DNA of 26,924 bases from CAYFJO01 sp964343305 (GTDB taxonomy: Bacteria; Planctomycetota; Planctomycetia; Pirellulales; Pirellulaceae). Where the stretch lies: contig CAYFJO010000116.1 in assembly GCA_964343305.1 (NCBI GenBank), forward strand, positions 1-26,924, read 5' to 3'. Made by a program: the position numbers and the translations under genes. Positions 8,566 through 17,637 of the stretch are shown one piece after another; position 1 is the stretch's first letter, and each line of letters opens with the position of its first letter. The notes under the pieces were generated by a model, which was not told the origin of the DNA, did not search any database, and saw only the letters and a list, made by a program, of their open reading frames with translations.

Positions 8566-10383
8566 CTAACGATCGATTCCATACTCCTCAATTTTGCGAT
8601 AGATGGTTGCGCGACCGAGGCCCACGAGTTTGGCGGCTTCGGGAACATTGCCACTCGTGCGACTCAGCGCTTCTTTAATCAGCTTCGCTTCCCAATGGTC
8701 GATGCGGAGCGATTCCAACTCGCCGTCGGTTGCGGCGTCGCGCAGGCCGACGTCCTCTAATTCAATTCTGTCTCTCATCGCCATCACGACCGCGCTGTCG
8801 ATGACGTTGCGGAGTTGCCGCACATTGCCCGGCCATTGATACGTCATCAGCTTATGCCGCACTTCGTCGGCCATCACCAAACTCGTTCGTCCGTGCTGAC
8901 GTTTGAAATGTTCGAGGAAGTGGTTCATCAGCCGTTCGATGTCGGGGCCGCGGTCTCGAAGCGGCGGAATGTAAAGCTCAAAGACACTCAATCGATAATA
9001 GAGATCTTCGCGAAACTGTTTCTCAGTGACAAACTCGCGCAGGTCTCGATTCGTGGCTGCTATGACACGCACATCGACGCTGATTTCCTTCGTCGCTCCG
9101 ACCGGCAGAAACGGATGTCCTTCGAGAATACGCAGCAGTTTCGCTTGCCCCTCCAGCGGCAAATCTCCAATCTCGTCGAGGAACAGCGTGCCGGAATCGG
9201 CTTGCTCAAACAAACCGATGTGGTCCGATTCGGCGCTGGTAAATGAACCTTTCTTGTGGCCGAACAATTGGCTTTCAATCAAATTCGGCGCGATTGCGGC
9301 ACAGTTGACCGAAAGCATTGGCCGATCGGCTCGCGGGCTGGCTCGATGCAAGGCGCGGGCGACGAGTTCCTTGCCGCTGCCGCTTTCGCCGCGGACCAGC
9401 ACGCAGCCCGTGGCACGCGCGACGCGTTCGATTTTCGATTTCAGGTCGAGGATCGGTTCGCTCTCGCCGAGTAACTCGTCGGACTGAGCCGTTTTCTCGG
9501 CCAGCCGTTCGTGGTCGACTTGCAGCGACGCCTGGCGGCGAGCGCGAACCAAGGCGGCAACCAAAATGCTGGCCAGCGACCGAGCGACATCCAGATCGCT
9601 GTCGCGAAATAATCCGTCATCCAGATACAGGTGAATAGCTCCAACCGTTTCATCTTCGTGAACGAGCGGCACGCAAATGCAATCGGCATACGTTCGCAAG
9701 CTTTCCACATTTGTTTGCTGCGGCGCGTCGGTCACGCGGATCGCGCGGCCTTCTTTGCAAACCAGCGCGGTTAACGATTGGCTCAGTTCGACACTGGCCG
9801 CACGGTCGTCGGGGATCACCATCTTGGGCTTCAAGTGACCATCGTCCGCGACCCACAAGAATCCAACAACCGCGGCTTTCGTTCGAGTTTGCAACAGTTC
9901 AAGCGACTCACGCGTCACTTCGTCGGGGTCGTCGCACGCCAGCAGTCGAATCGCGAGTTGATACAGCGTCAGGAATTCCTCGGCCCGCTCGAATTCTCGC
10001 AGTGCCGCGAAAGCAATGTTCTGCGTGTCATCTGGCCGCACGCGTTCATTAAAAACGACCGTCTGAGAAATTGTGGCGGGATCTGGATCGTCCGATTGGA
10101 CAAAGCGAAACACCGTTCCGCCAACTTCGACACGATGTGCATCCGCAAGCTGTGCTTCGTCGATTTTCTGGTCGTTGACAAACGTACCGTTGCGGCTGTC
10201 GGCGTCGGCGATCCACCATGCCCCGTCTTTGTGCTGAATCGATGCGTGAACGCGAGAGCACTGGGCGTCGGACAAAACGATCTGGCATTCCAACCCGCGG
10301 CCAATCAGATTCTCGTTGGAATCATCAAGCGGATATTCAGTGCCAAGACGGGCACCGGCGGTCATCACTAAGTACGTTCTCAC
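8566..10383 (-). CDS. FHA-GAF sigma-54 interaction domain activator with Fis-type HTH
   Basis: This 605-residue transcription activator has an FHA domain (1-95; phosphothreonine-binding SRVH at 43-46 and RNGT at 64-67), a GAF domain (about 130-275), a AAA+ domain (about 305-535) and a Fis-like helix-turn-helix (575-600). Walker A is GESGSGKE (332-339), Walker B is TLFLDEIGD (399-407). The loop that contacts sigma-54 reads GSFTSA (379-384), not GAFTGA, so two positions differ. There is no phospho-receiver domain; input is probably a Ser/Thr kinase via FHA plus a small ligand via GAF. The start is GTG 10383, which places the first FHA strand at once. Divergent from a tail-specific protease. Confidence 0.9.
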   Translation of the reverse strand: MRTYLVMTAGARLGTEYPLDDSNENLIGRGLECQIVLSDAQCSRVHASIQHKDGAWWIADADSRNGTFVNDQKIDEAQLADAHRVEVGGTVFRFVQSDDPDPATISQTVVFNERVRPDDTQNIAFAALREFERAEEFLTLYQLAIRLLACDDPDEVTRESLELLQTRTKAAVVGFLWVADDGHLKPKMVIPDDRAASVELSQSLTALVCKEGRAIRVTDAPQQTNVESLRTYADCICVPLVHEDETVGAIHLYLDDGLFRDSDLDVARSLASILVAALVRARRQASLQVDHERLAEKTAQSDELLGESEPILDLKSKIERVARATGCVLVRGESGSGKELVARALHRASPRADRPMLSVNCAAIAPNLIESQLFGHKKGSFTSAESDHIGLFEQADSGTLFLDEIGDLPLEGQAKLLRILEGHPFLPVGATKEISVDVRVIAATNRDLREFVTEKQFREDLYYRLSVFELYIPPLRDRGPDIERLMNHFLEHFKRQHGRTSLVMADEVRHKLMTYQWPGNVRQLRNVIDSAVVMAMRDRIELEDVGLRDAATDGELESLRIDHWEAKLIKEALSRTSGNVPEAAKLVGLGRATIYRKIEEYGIDR

Positions 10384-10703
10384 AATTTGGCCTGCCTGGT
10401 TGCTTGGAGATGTCGCGTGCTTCGACCATCAATATATCAGGTGATGTAAAAACGACACACGAGTCCGACGAGCGAAGTTTTGTTGAACTTCGGAAGTTGA
10501 CTTTTCGCAACGTCCAGGGCGGGAATAACTTAGCAATCGGCAAAAAAGGGCGAAATGAATCCTGTTACAAACTTGTTGTCGACTTCGCTGGCCGGTTCAT
10601 CTTGCTTCAGCGGCAGATTCCGTCTAACATCAATATAAGTCATTAAGTCAGGATAAGTTACGTAACCAAAGTCGCAGGCGACTTCCATTCTAAGGGTGTA
10701 CAC
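10384..10703. other. 320-bp divergent intergenic region
   Basis: This separates the sigma-54 activator and the protease genes and should hold both promoters. It contains hairpin family copy B (10473-10515), three TAAGT units at 10636, 10644 and 10654 (spaced 8 and 10 bp), and a short dyad AAGTCGC-AG-GCGACTT at 10669-10684, just before the protease ribosome site. I could not place a convincing promoter. Confidence 0.45.
10473..10515 (+). repeat. dispersed hairpin family, copy B
   Basis: Short arms CGAAGTT (10473-10479) and AACTTCG (10486-10492) flank a 6-nt loop. The right arm continues GGAAGTTGACTTTTCGC and then AACGTCC, closely matching the right arm and tail at 92-121 apart from a few changes and an indel. 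Here the element sits between divergent genes, so it is not simply a terminator of a neighbour. Confidence 0.55.
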
Positions 10704-12782
10704 ATGCGCGGCAGCCAATCTCTCTTCGACAAACTTCCTCGTCGTAGCGTCTCTTTGATCTTGCTCATCGGGGTCGTGACATCCATCGGGCTGCTGTCGT
10801 TGCCCGCCGCCGATTTGGAAAGACCACGTGCCAGCGACCGGCACATCACCAACAAGGTCACCGCACTGCTGGAACGCGAACATCTCAGCGATTTGCCGCT
10901 CAACGACGATATCTCGAACCGCGGCTTCGATATTTTTGTCAAAGATCTCGATCCGATGAAGCTGTACTTTCTGGAGTCGGACATCCAGGAATTTGGCAAA
11001 TCGAAAGATATGTTGGATGATTGGTTAAAGGAAAAGAACATTCAGTTCGCGTACGACGTTTTTAATCGCTTCTTACAGCGTGTGGATCAACGCGTGAAAT
11101 TGGTCGAAGAGTTGTTGGCCATGCAGCATGACTTTACGGTCGACGAGGACATGATCATCAAACCGGAAGTCGCCAAGTGGCCCAAAGACGACGCGGAGGT
11201 GCGCGATCGCTGGCGTCGTCGCGTGAAGTACGATTTGCTGGTGCTGAAGAGCGACGAAACAGAAGGTGAAGAGGCGGTTGAAAAACTGAAGTCGCGCTAC
11301 AACTCGTATGGCAAACGCATGCAACAGTTTGATGGCGACGAATTGCTGGAAATGTATTTGTCGGCGATTACACGTAGCTACGATCCGCACACCACGTTTA
11401 TGTCCAAGTCGACGTTGGAGAATTTCCGCATCAGTTTGGGGCTGAAACTGGAAGGCATCGGCGCCGCACTCATGTCCACCGACGGACGTACGAAGGTCAC
11501 CAAGGTCATCCAAGGTGGCGCCGCCGACAAGCACGGAAAGCTGAAAGTCGAGGACAGCATTGTCAGCGTGGGCCAAGGCGAAGATGGCGAAATGGTCGAC
11601 GTGATCGACATGAAGTTGAACGACGTGGTTCAATTGATCCGCGGCAAGGCTGGGACGATTGTTCGACTGGGAGTGATCTCGCCGGGTGAAAACAAGATCA
11701 ACACCCTTTCGATCACGCGTGCCAAAATTGAATTGAAGGACAGCGAGGCGCGTGGCGTGATCTTTGACGAAGGCAAGAAAGCGGACGGCAAGCCATACAA
11801 AGTGGGCGTGATTGATTTGCCCAGTTTTTACATGGACATGCGCGGCGCTCGATTGGGCCAGCCCGATTACAAAAGCACAACGCGCGACATGCGGCGAATC
11901 TTGGTCGACTTTACCGAGAAGGGCGTCGATGGCGTGATTCTCGACTTGCGTCGCAATGGCGGCGGTAGCCTGAATGAAGCGATCAACTGCACGGGTTTGT
12001 TTATTGACAGGGGCCCGGTGGTTCAAGTCAAAGGCCGCAAAGGCCAGCCACAAGTGTACGACGACTTGGAACGTGGCATGGTTTGGAAGGGGCCACTCGT
12101 CGTGCTGACGAGCAAGTTCAGTGCGAGTGCTAGCGAAATCCTGGCCGGCGCGATTCAAGACTATCGCCGTGGCCTGGTCGTTGGAGATGAAGCGACGCAC
12201 GGCAAGGGCACGGTGCAAAGTTTGCTGGAACTGGGACCACAATTGTTCCACGTTCCCGATCCACCCAACATGGGCGCGTTAAAGATCACGATGCAACAAT
12301 TCTATCGTCCCAACGGCGATAGTACTCAAAAACGAGGCGTGCTGGCCGACGTCACGTTGCCGTCGATCAGCAACCACATGGACGTGGGCGAAGCCGACTT
12401 GGATTATTCGTTGGACTTCCATCAAGTGGACGCGGCGCAGTTCAAGAAGTTGAATTTGGTCAACGGCAAACTGGTCGGCGAATTGAAAACCCGGTCGGAA
12501 ACTCGCCGCGGCCAGTCGGAAGATTTCCAAAAGTTGGAAAGGAAAGTCGTCCGCTATCGCGAACAAAAGCGCCAAAAGGTCGTTTCGGTGAACGAAGAGA
12601 AATTCTTCGCCCGCCGCGCCGAACTGGACGCGGAAAAAGAAGACGAAAAGGCGTTTGAAGAAATCGAAGGCGCCGCCGCCGAAATCGTCGAACGGAACTT
12701 CTACTTCAACGAAGTGATGGCCATCACAGTCGACTATCTCGATCTGCTAAAACAAAACCGATTGGCCGCCATCGGCCGATAA
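10704..12782 (+). CDS. ctp: carboxy-terminal (tail-specific) processing protease, S41 family
   Basis: This 692-residue periplasmic protease has the Prc layout: an N-terminal signal or anchor (about 15-35, after RR), a long N-terminal helical domain (about 45-235), a PDZ domain (about 245-330), the S41 catalytic domain (about 345-560) and a C-terminal basic domain (about 570-690). The catalytic dyad is Ser475 in SASASE and Lys501 in GKGT, by alignment in mind with E. coli Prc. It degrades or trims proteins from the C-terminus. ATG 10704 has AAGGG about 9 nt upstream. The last 36 bp overlap the 3' end of the pentapeptide gene on the other strand. Confidence 0.93.
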   Translation: MRGSQSLFDKLPRRSVSLILLIGVVTSIGLLSLPAADLERPRASDRHITNKVTALLEREHLSDLPLNDDISNRGFDIFVKDLDPMKLYFLESDIQEFGKSKDMLDDWLKEKNIQFAYDVFNRFLQRVDQRVKLVEELLAMQHDFTVDEDMIIKPEVAKWPKDDAEVRDRWRRRVKYDLLVLKSDETEGEEAVEKLKSRYNSYGKRMQQFDGDELLEMYLSAITRSYDPHTTFMSKSTLENFRISLGLKLEGIGAALMSTDGRTKVTKVIQGGAADKHGKLKVEDSIVSVGQGEDGEMVDVIDMKLNDVVQLIRGKAGTIVRLGVISPGENKINTLSITRAKIELKDSEARGVIFDEGKKADGKPYKVGVIDLPSFYMDMRGARLGQPDYKSTTRDMRRILVDFTEKGVDGVILDLRRNGGGSLNEAINCTGLFIDRGPVVQVKGRKGQPQVYDDLERGMVWKGPLVVLTSKFSASASEILAGAIQDYRRGLVVGDEATHGKGTVQSLLELGPQLFHVPDPPNMGALKITMQQFYRPNGDSTQKRGVLADVTLPSISNHMDVGEADLDYSLDFHQVDAAQFKKLNLVNGKLVGELKTRSETRRGQSEDFQKLERKVVRYREQKRQKVVSVNEEKFFARRAELDAEKEDEKAFEEIEGAAAEIVERNFYFNEVMAITVDYLDLLKQNRLAAIGR

Positions 12783-13487
12783 CGGTTCGACGGTCAGGCC
12801 GATTAATTCTGCCAAATCATTGACTTGCGTCGGATCAATGATCACTTCGCGCAATTGGCTTACGTCGATGTAAATGCCAGTGATCTGCGAACCACGCAAA
12901 TCGACCTTCTCGAATCGTGCGCCAGGAAATCGAGCACCGCGCAGATCGCATTCTCGAAACACGATTTCGTTGAGACGAGCGCCTTGAAAATCGGCTTCAT
13001 GCAGATCGCAGTTGATGAATTGTGCGTTGTTGATCTGGGTATCATGAAAGACCGACAAGTTCAACTTACATCGATCAACGCGAAAATTGTTCAATTTAGC
13101 TTCGGACAAGTTGATTCCGGTCGCCCGCGAGCGATGAAACTCTACGTGTGCCAGGCGTGAGCCGAACCACTGCGTGTTGTTGAGAGTGCAGTTCTCCAGC
13201 AATACCTCACGCAGTTCGAGGTTTGCCCATCGACTGCGGGACAGGTCCGACTTTGTAACTCGTGATTGCTCAAGAATCAGCTCTGAGAATTGCGTGTCGA
13301 CGAGGTCAGCCTCGGTGATCGCAACCTGTTCATACAGTTGGCTCGACTGAAAACAGTCTGCCGAATGTGGAGTCAAAGCCGTTTTGGCCAGGATGTCCGT
13401 CAATTTTTTGCTGGATGGCGTCATACGATGAAAAAGCCGTATTCTCCCGCATTTATCTTGAGTTGGGGGCGGATCATCGTTTAACAT
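12747..13487 (-). CDS. pentapeptide-repeat protein
   Basis: This 246-residue protein has tandem degenerate five-residue repeats from about residue 55 to 215, for example LNNTQWFGSRLAHVEFHRS and CDLRGARFPGARFEKVDLRG, predicted to fold as a right-handed quadrilateral beta-helix. There is no signal peptide or membrane segment, so it is probably cytoplasmic. Some relatives bind DNA gyrase (Qnr, MfpA), but most are uncharacterised, and nothing here proves that role. ATG 13487 is used; ATG 13424 is an alternative and neither has a clear ribosome site. The start lies 59 bp from the divergent DUF1501 gene. Confidence 0.85.
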   Translation of the reverse strand: MLNDDPPPTQDKCGRIRLFHRMTPSSKKLTDILAKTALTPHSADCFQSSQLYEQVAITEADLVDTQFSELILEQSRVTKSDLSRSRWANLELREVLLENCTLNNTQWFGSRLAHVEFHRSRATGINLSEAKLNNFRVDRCKLNLSVFHDTQINNAQFINCDLHEADFQGARLNEIVFRECDLRGARFPGARFEKVDLRGSQITGIYIDVSQLREVIIDPTQVNDLAELIGLTVEPLSADGGQSVLF

Positions 13488-13546
13488 AAATGGTTATTGA
13501 TCTAAATGCCGACAACAGATTGTATCGAGACAAGGAGCAAGACGCG

Positions 13547-14914
13547 ATGCTATCCATTTTGGGTCGACAAGATAAGGGTACAAACTTCTGTGGTGGGCTT
13601 TCCCGACGCAGTTTTTTGCAGGTCGGTGGCGCGGCGATGGGCGGATTGTCGTTGGCACAGCTCCTGCAAATGGAAGCCGCGGCCGGAGTCGGCAGTTCTC
13701 ACAAAGCGATCATCAACATTTATCTTCCCGGCGGACCGTCGCATATGGACATGTGGGATCTCAAACCGGACGCCCCGGCCGAGATCCGAGGCGAGTTTGA
13801 TCCAATTGACACCAACGTGCCGGGCATTCAGGTCTGTGAGATGTTTCCCCGCGTGGCCCAGTTGATGGACAAGGCCGCGATCATTCGTTCGATCGCCGAT
13901 TCGGACGGGCGGCACGATTGTTATCAGTGCATGACCGGCCACAAGTTTGGCCAGCGCGGACCCAGCGGCGGTTGGCCATCAGGCGGCGCCTGGGTTTCGC
14001 GGCTCAAGGGTGCGGTCAATCCAGCCGTCCCCGCGAACCTGGCGATGATGTACACGACGGGCAACCGAACGTGGGGTGAACCCGGCACGGCTGGCTTTTT
14101 GGACATCGCGCATAATCCGTTCAACCTGGTTGGACGCAAGGCTCGCGAGACGCCGGATAACATGGTTCTGAAGAGCATTTCGCTCGAACGATTGAAGGAT
14201 CGCGATTCGCTGCGACAAGCGTTCGATCGTTTCCGTCGTGATGCCGACGTGGCGCAGAAGATGGAAAGCTTTGACACGTACAGTGAACAGGCGCTGGGCA
14301 TTTTGACCGATTCGAAATTGTGCGACGCGCTCGATCTGACCCAAGAAGATCCGAAAATCGTCGAACGATATGGCAAGAGCATCGAAAAGTTTCAACGCGA
14401 CGGCGCGCCGAAAATGGTCGAGAATTTCTGCATCGCTCGACGTTTGGTCGAAGCGGGTGCTCGCTATGTGGCGCTGAACTACAGCCGCTGGGATTGGCAC
14501 GGCGGCGACGGTATGAATTTTCCGCGATCGCGCGAAGAAATGCCACTGCTGGATCAAGGACTGTCGGCGCTGATCACGGATCTGCACGAACGAGGTTTGG
14601 ATCGCGATGTCGCAGTGGTCGTTTGGGGAGAATTCGGACGCACGCCCAAGATCAACAAGAACAACAGCCGCGATCATTGGCCACGCGCAAACGCAGCGTT
14701 GCTGTTAGGCAACATTCGCGGCGGCCAGGTCATCGGCGCGACGAACAAAAACGGTGAACATCCGGTGAAGCGTCCCGTGAAATTCCAAGAGATCTTTGCG
14801 ACGCTGTATCACGGCATGGGTCTTGACGCACATCGTGAGCGCGTGTTTGATGGTTCCGGCACGCCACGCTACCCGGTCGATGGCGGCATCGAGCCGATCC
14901 ACGAATTGGTTTAA
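13547..14914 (+). CDS. DUF1501 family secreted protein, first of a coupled pair
   Basis: This 455-residue protein has a twin-arginine leader (RRSFLQVGGAAMGG near residue 20) followed by the DUF1501 domain, an alkaline-phosphatase-like fold abundant in planctomycetes. Landmarks are LPGGPSHMDMWDLKPDAPAE near the start and GEFGRTPKINKNNSRDHWP near the C-terminus, which hold the putative metal ligands. The biological role is not established. ATG 13547 has AAGGAG 9 nt upstream; the in-frame ATG at 13490 would place the Tat motif unusually far in. The stop overlaps the next start (TAATG), so the two are translationally coupled. Confidence 0.9.
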   Translation: MLSILGRQDKGTNFCGGLSRRSFLQVGGAAMGGLSLAQLLQMEAAAGVGSSHKAIINIYLPGGPSHMDMWDLKPDAPAEIRGEFDPIDTNVPGIQVCEMFPRVAQLMDKAAIIRSIADSDGRHDCYQCMTGHKFGQRGPSGGWPSGGAWVSRLKGAVNPAVPANLAMMYTTGNRTWGEPGTAGFLDIAHNPFNLVGRKARETPDNMVLKSISLERLKDRDSLRQAFDRFRRDADVAQKMESFDTYSEQALGILTDSKLCDALDLTQEDPKIVERYGKSIEKFQRDGAPKMVENFCIARRLVEAGARYVALNYSRWDWHGGDGMNFPRSREEMPLLDQGLSALITDLHERGLDRDVAVVVWGEFGRTPKINKNNSRDHWPRANAALLLGNIRGGQVIGATNKNGEHPVKRPVKFQEIFATLYHGMGLDAHRERVFDGSGTPRYPVDGGIEPIHELV

Positions 14915-16317
14915 TGAACGCACTGAACCGTCGAACGTTTCTGGTTGCTTCGAGTGTCGGATTTGCTGGCATGCAGTTCGGCATATCTGCCGGTGCGTCG
15001 AATGAAGCTGACATTCCGCCGCGTGCGAAGCCGGCCAAGTCGACGATTCTGTTTTTTCTTTGTGGTGGCGCGTCGCACATCGACACGTGGGACATGAAGC
15101 CGGACGCTCCGGCTGAGTATCGTGGAGTCTTTCATCCCATCGAAACGTCGGCGCCAGGCGTGCGACTGTGCGAACATCTGCCGATGCTGGCCAAACAGGC
15201 TCATCACCTGACGGTGATCAACTCGGTCAGCGGCAGCGTCAACACGAACGATCATCACGCCGGATACTATTACAATCTGACGGGCCACGTCCCCGACCAG
15301 AGTTTCCGCACGTTGGGCAATAATCGCACACCGTTTCCCGATGATTGGCCGCACTTGGGAACGGTCGTTGGGGCCAAGCGTCCTCAACATCCTTATCTCG
15401 CCAATGCGATCACATTGCCACACAAACCGAGCCGCGCGCCGTACACGCGTCCGGGACAATTCGCCGCGCGGCTGGGTGTCGAGCACGAGCCTTTGTACGT
15501 TTATGGCAGCGTGGAAAAGCCATTGGAGTTTCGGGCTCCGTCACTAAAACTTCAAACCGGTGTGGACCCGCCGCGGCTGGCTTCGCGTAATGAGTTGTTA
15601 GCCGCGCTAAACACAGCGCGACGCGAATTCGATTCCGTCGCGGAAGTAGCACGGCTCAGCCGTCAGCAACAACGGGCGGTTTCGCTGCTGGCTTCATCCA
15701 GCACGGCCAAGGCGTTCGACGTTCAAAACGAAGATCAGAAGACGCGCGAACGATACGGCGAAACGGTCAACGGCATGGGCTTGCTGATGGCGCGGCGGTT
15801 GGTCCAGGCGGGCGTCCCATTTGTCACGGTGTTTTGGCTGGAAAGTCCCAAGATCAAGACCAAGTGCAAGAGCGCGGGCGGATGGGACACGCACGGAAAC
15901 AACTTCAATTGTCTCAAAGATTGCCTGTTACCGGAATTCGATCGGGGCTTTTCGGCTCTGATCGAAGATCTTGCCGATCGCGACATGCTCGACGAAACGC
16001 TGCTTTACGTCACCAGCGAAATGGGCCGCAAGCCCAAGATCGGCGATCCACGATCGGGCGGTGTGAAAGGTGCGGGCCGCGACCATTGGACCCACGCCTT
16101 GTCGCACTTGTTGATCGGTGGCGGAATTCGTGGCGGTCAAACGTACGGGGCGACCGATCGACTTGGTGAATATCCACACGATCTACGTGTCACACCGGCA
16201 CACACGGCCAAGACGATTTACTACGCAATGGGCATTCGAGATTTAGAGGCGCGCGATCAACAGAATCGTCCGTACAACCTGCTGGCCGATGGTTGGCCGC
16301 TAACGGAGCTGTTCTGA
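14914..16317 (+). CDS. DUF1501 family secreted protein, second of a coupled pair
   Basis: This 467-residue protein begins MNALNRRTFLVASSVGFAG, a short twin-arginine leader. DUF1501 landmarks are LCGGASHIDTWDMKPDAPAE and SEMGRKPKIG followed by GRDHWTHALSHLL. The ATG shares one base with the stop of the preceding paralogue, giving translational coupling. Compared with the first copy it has an insertion in SPKIKTKCKSAGGWDTHGNN, a variant of the WDTHGNNF block seen in many members. The two may form a heteromer or act in sequence; this is inference. Confidence 0.9.
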   Translation: MNALNRRTFLVASSVGFAGMQFGISAGASNEADIPPRAKPAKSTILFFLCGGASHIDTWDMKPDAPAEYRGVFHPIETSAPGVRLCEHLPMLAKQAHHLTVINSVSGSVNTNDHHAGYYYNLTGHVPDQSFRTLGNNRTPFPDDWPHLGTVVGAKRPQHPYLANAITLPHKPSRAPYTRPGQFAARLGVEHEPLYVYGSVEKPLEFRAPSLKLQTGVDPPRLASRNELLAALNTARREFDSVAEVARLSRQQQRAVSLLASSSTAKAFDVQNEDQKTRERYGETVNGMGLLMARRLVQAGVPFVTVFWLESPKIKTKCKSAGGWDTHGNNFNCLKDCLLPEFDRGFSALIEDLADRDMLDETLLYVTSEMGRKPKIGDPRSGGVKGAGRDHWTHALSHLLIGGGIRGGQTYGATDRLGEYPHDLRVTPAHTAKTIYYAMGIRDLEARDQQNRPYNLLADGWPLTELF

Positions 16318-16358
16318 TCGGTCTTGTAGCGTGTGTGGAGCATGGCTTGCTTGTTTGC

Positions 16359-16373
16359 GGTGCGTTACGCACC
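16359..16373. repeat. short perfect palindrome, possible dispersed repeat
   Basis: GGTGCG-TTA-CGCACC is a 6-bp stem with a 3-nt loop, followed by CTACACG. It lies between the DUF1501 stop and the minus-strand terminator. The phrase resembles short intergenic palindromes I associate with several bacterial groups, but only one copy is seen here. Confidence 0.3.
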
Positions 16374-16388
16374 CTACACGTGGCGCAT

Positions 16389-16434
16389 AAAAAAGTGCTC
16401 CTGTACGCGATGGGTGAGGCACGTACAGAAGCAC
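16389..16434 (-). terminator. rho-independent terminator of the MORN-repeat gene
   Basis: Arms 16395-16408 and 16421-16434 pair at 12 of 14 positions around a 12-nt loop. On the minus strand the hairpin is followed at once by six Ts (A-run at 16389-16394 on the plus strand). It lies 64 bp past the stop codon of the minus-strand gene ending at 16498. Confidence 0.7.
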
Positions 16435-16497
16435 CACCGGACTCAAATCTCTATCCCGTCCGGCAACGCTGCCAGACGGTTCAATTCTTGACGGGTA

Positions 16498-17637
16498 TTA
16501 CTGGGTCGTTTCGTCCGCGGCCTCCCGGCTTGCGGTGGTGTCGGCGACCTTCTGTTTGCCGGATTCGTCCCAGGTCATCCACTTTCCTTGACGTTCGCCG
16601 TGAACGAATTGACCGCGGGCTTGAGGCAGACCGTTTTTGTGACGCCAAATCCATTGGCCGTGTCGTTTGCCGTCTTCGAAGTAGCCTTCAACTTGAACCT
16701 GGCCATCGGCATACCACCAAGTATGTTTGTCCACCGCGCGGCCGTGGTTGAACATACCTTCGCTTTGAAGCACACCGTTAGAATGAAAGGCGCGAAGCAA
16801 ACCATGCCTCAATTCTGATCCCGAAAGCTTGTATGTCGCCAGCCTTGTGATCCACCAGTTATCAGAGTGATCGACGACGCGCTCGGCTGACAAATAGTTT
16901 TCCTGTGTCTTGAGTTTTTTGTTCTTGTACCGAGATTCTCGCTTAAACACTCTCCGGCCAGCCAAATACTGATTTTGCTTCTGCACTCTTTCCTTTTGGT
17001 CGAAGTAAATCTCCGTGCCATCCAACTTGCCGTCGCGATAGGTCGCTTCGTAACGCTTTTTTCCCGTCGTGTGCCATAACAGTGTCAAACCCTCACGCCT
17101 GCCATCTTTAAATTGCACAAATGCAATCTGGCGTTCTTTGGCGTCCGTGATGGTCCATTCGCCGTCCATGCGGCCTTGGTTGAATTTCACGTACGAAACG
17201 ATCGGAAATTGAAATCTCGCGAACGACTTGTCGATCGACTTTTGCTGAGTGGCAGGGATGAATCGAGTCCAATCGCCATGAGGCAGACCATTTTGGTAAT
17301 GGCCTTGAACGAGCGGATTGCCGGTTCGATCATAGGTCCGCCAAATGCCATGATTCACAAAGTCTCCATCTTCATTCAGAATCTCTTCGCGTTCCAGTTT
17401 GACTTTGCCATCCGCGTAATGTCCGCGCAACAGTTTTTTAGTGGGTTCTTGTATGTCCGGCGTCGCGATGTCTTGCGCCTGCGTATCGACATCAAGCTTG
17501 GCGGCCTCAGTCGGTGCCAAAGAGAAACCCGATTCGTCCGCAAGAATGGACTCGGTTTCTTGGGCTGTAAGCAGCGGGCTGTGGGCGAGCGAGACTGCAA
17601 CCAGCCACACCGTACAAACTGCAACATTGACTCTCAT
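16498..17637 (-). CDS. secreted MORN/YwqK-type repeat protein
   Basis: This 379-residue protein begins with a signal peptide (MRVNVAVCTVWLVAVSLAHS). The rest is a series of degenerate repeats of about 22-24 residues with the pattern G-x-x-x-NG-x-x-x-G-x-W, for example GHYQNGLPHGDWTRF, YEDGK-like GYFEDGKRHGQWIW and GQFVHGERQGKWMTW. These are MORN-variant (MORN_2, YwqK) repeats. The name YwqK antitoxin used in databases should not be taken as function; no toxin gene is adjacent. It is probably a surface or periplasmic scaffold. ATG 17637 has AAGGA 8 nt upstream; a TTG two codons earlier is less likely. A terminator follows at 16389-16434. Confidence 0.82.
   Translation of the reverse strand: MRVNVAVCTVWLVAVSLAHSPLLTAQETESILADESGFSLAPTEAAKLDVDTQAQDIATPDIQEPTKKLLRGHYADGKVKLEREEILNEDGDFVNHGIWRTYDRTGNPLVQGHYQNGLPHGDWTRFIPATQQKSIDKSFARFQFPIVSYVKFNQGRMDGEWTITDAKERQIAFVQFKDGRREGLTLLWHTTGKKRYEATYRDGKLDGTEIYFDQKERVQKQNQYLAGRRVFKRESRYKNKKLKTQENYLSAERVVDHSDNWWITRLATYKLSGSELRHGLLRAFHSNGVLQSEGMFNHGRAVDKHTWWYADGQVQVEGYFEDGKRHGQWIWRHKNGLPQARGQFVHGERQGKWMTWDESGKQKVADTTASREAADETTQ

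Noticed and set aside
11073..12251. 392-codon open frame on the minus strand inside the protease gene
   Set aside because: It is antisense to a clear S41 protease with intact motifs, has no recognisable domain, and its His/Gln/Val-rich composition is that of a reverse-strand shadow.
12713..12728. AGTGA-TGGCCA-TCACA, a nine-of-ten CRP-type box
   Set aside because: It lies within the coding end of the protease, far from any promoter, and differs from the perfect pair near the regulator.
16498..17637. reading the MORN-repeat protein as an antitoxin
   Set aside because: Databases use that label for YwqK relatives, but this protein has a signal peptide and no toxin gene is adjacent.
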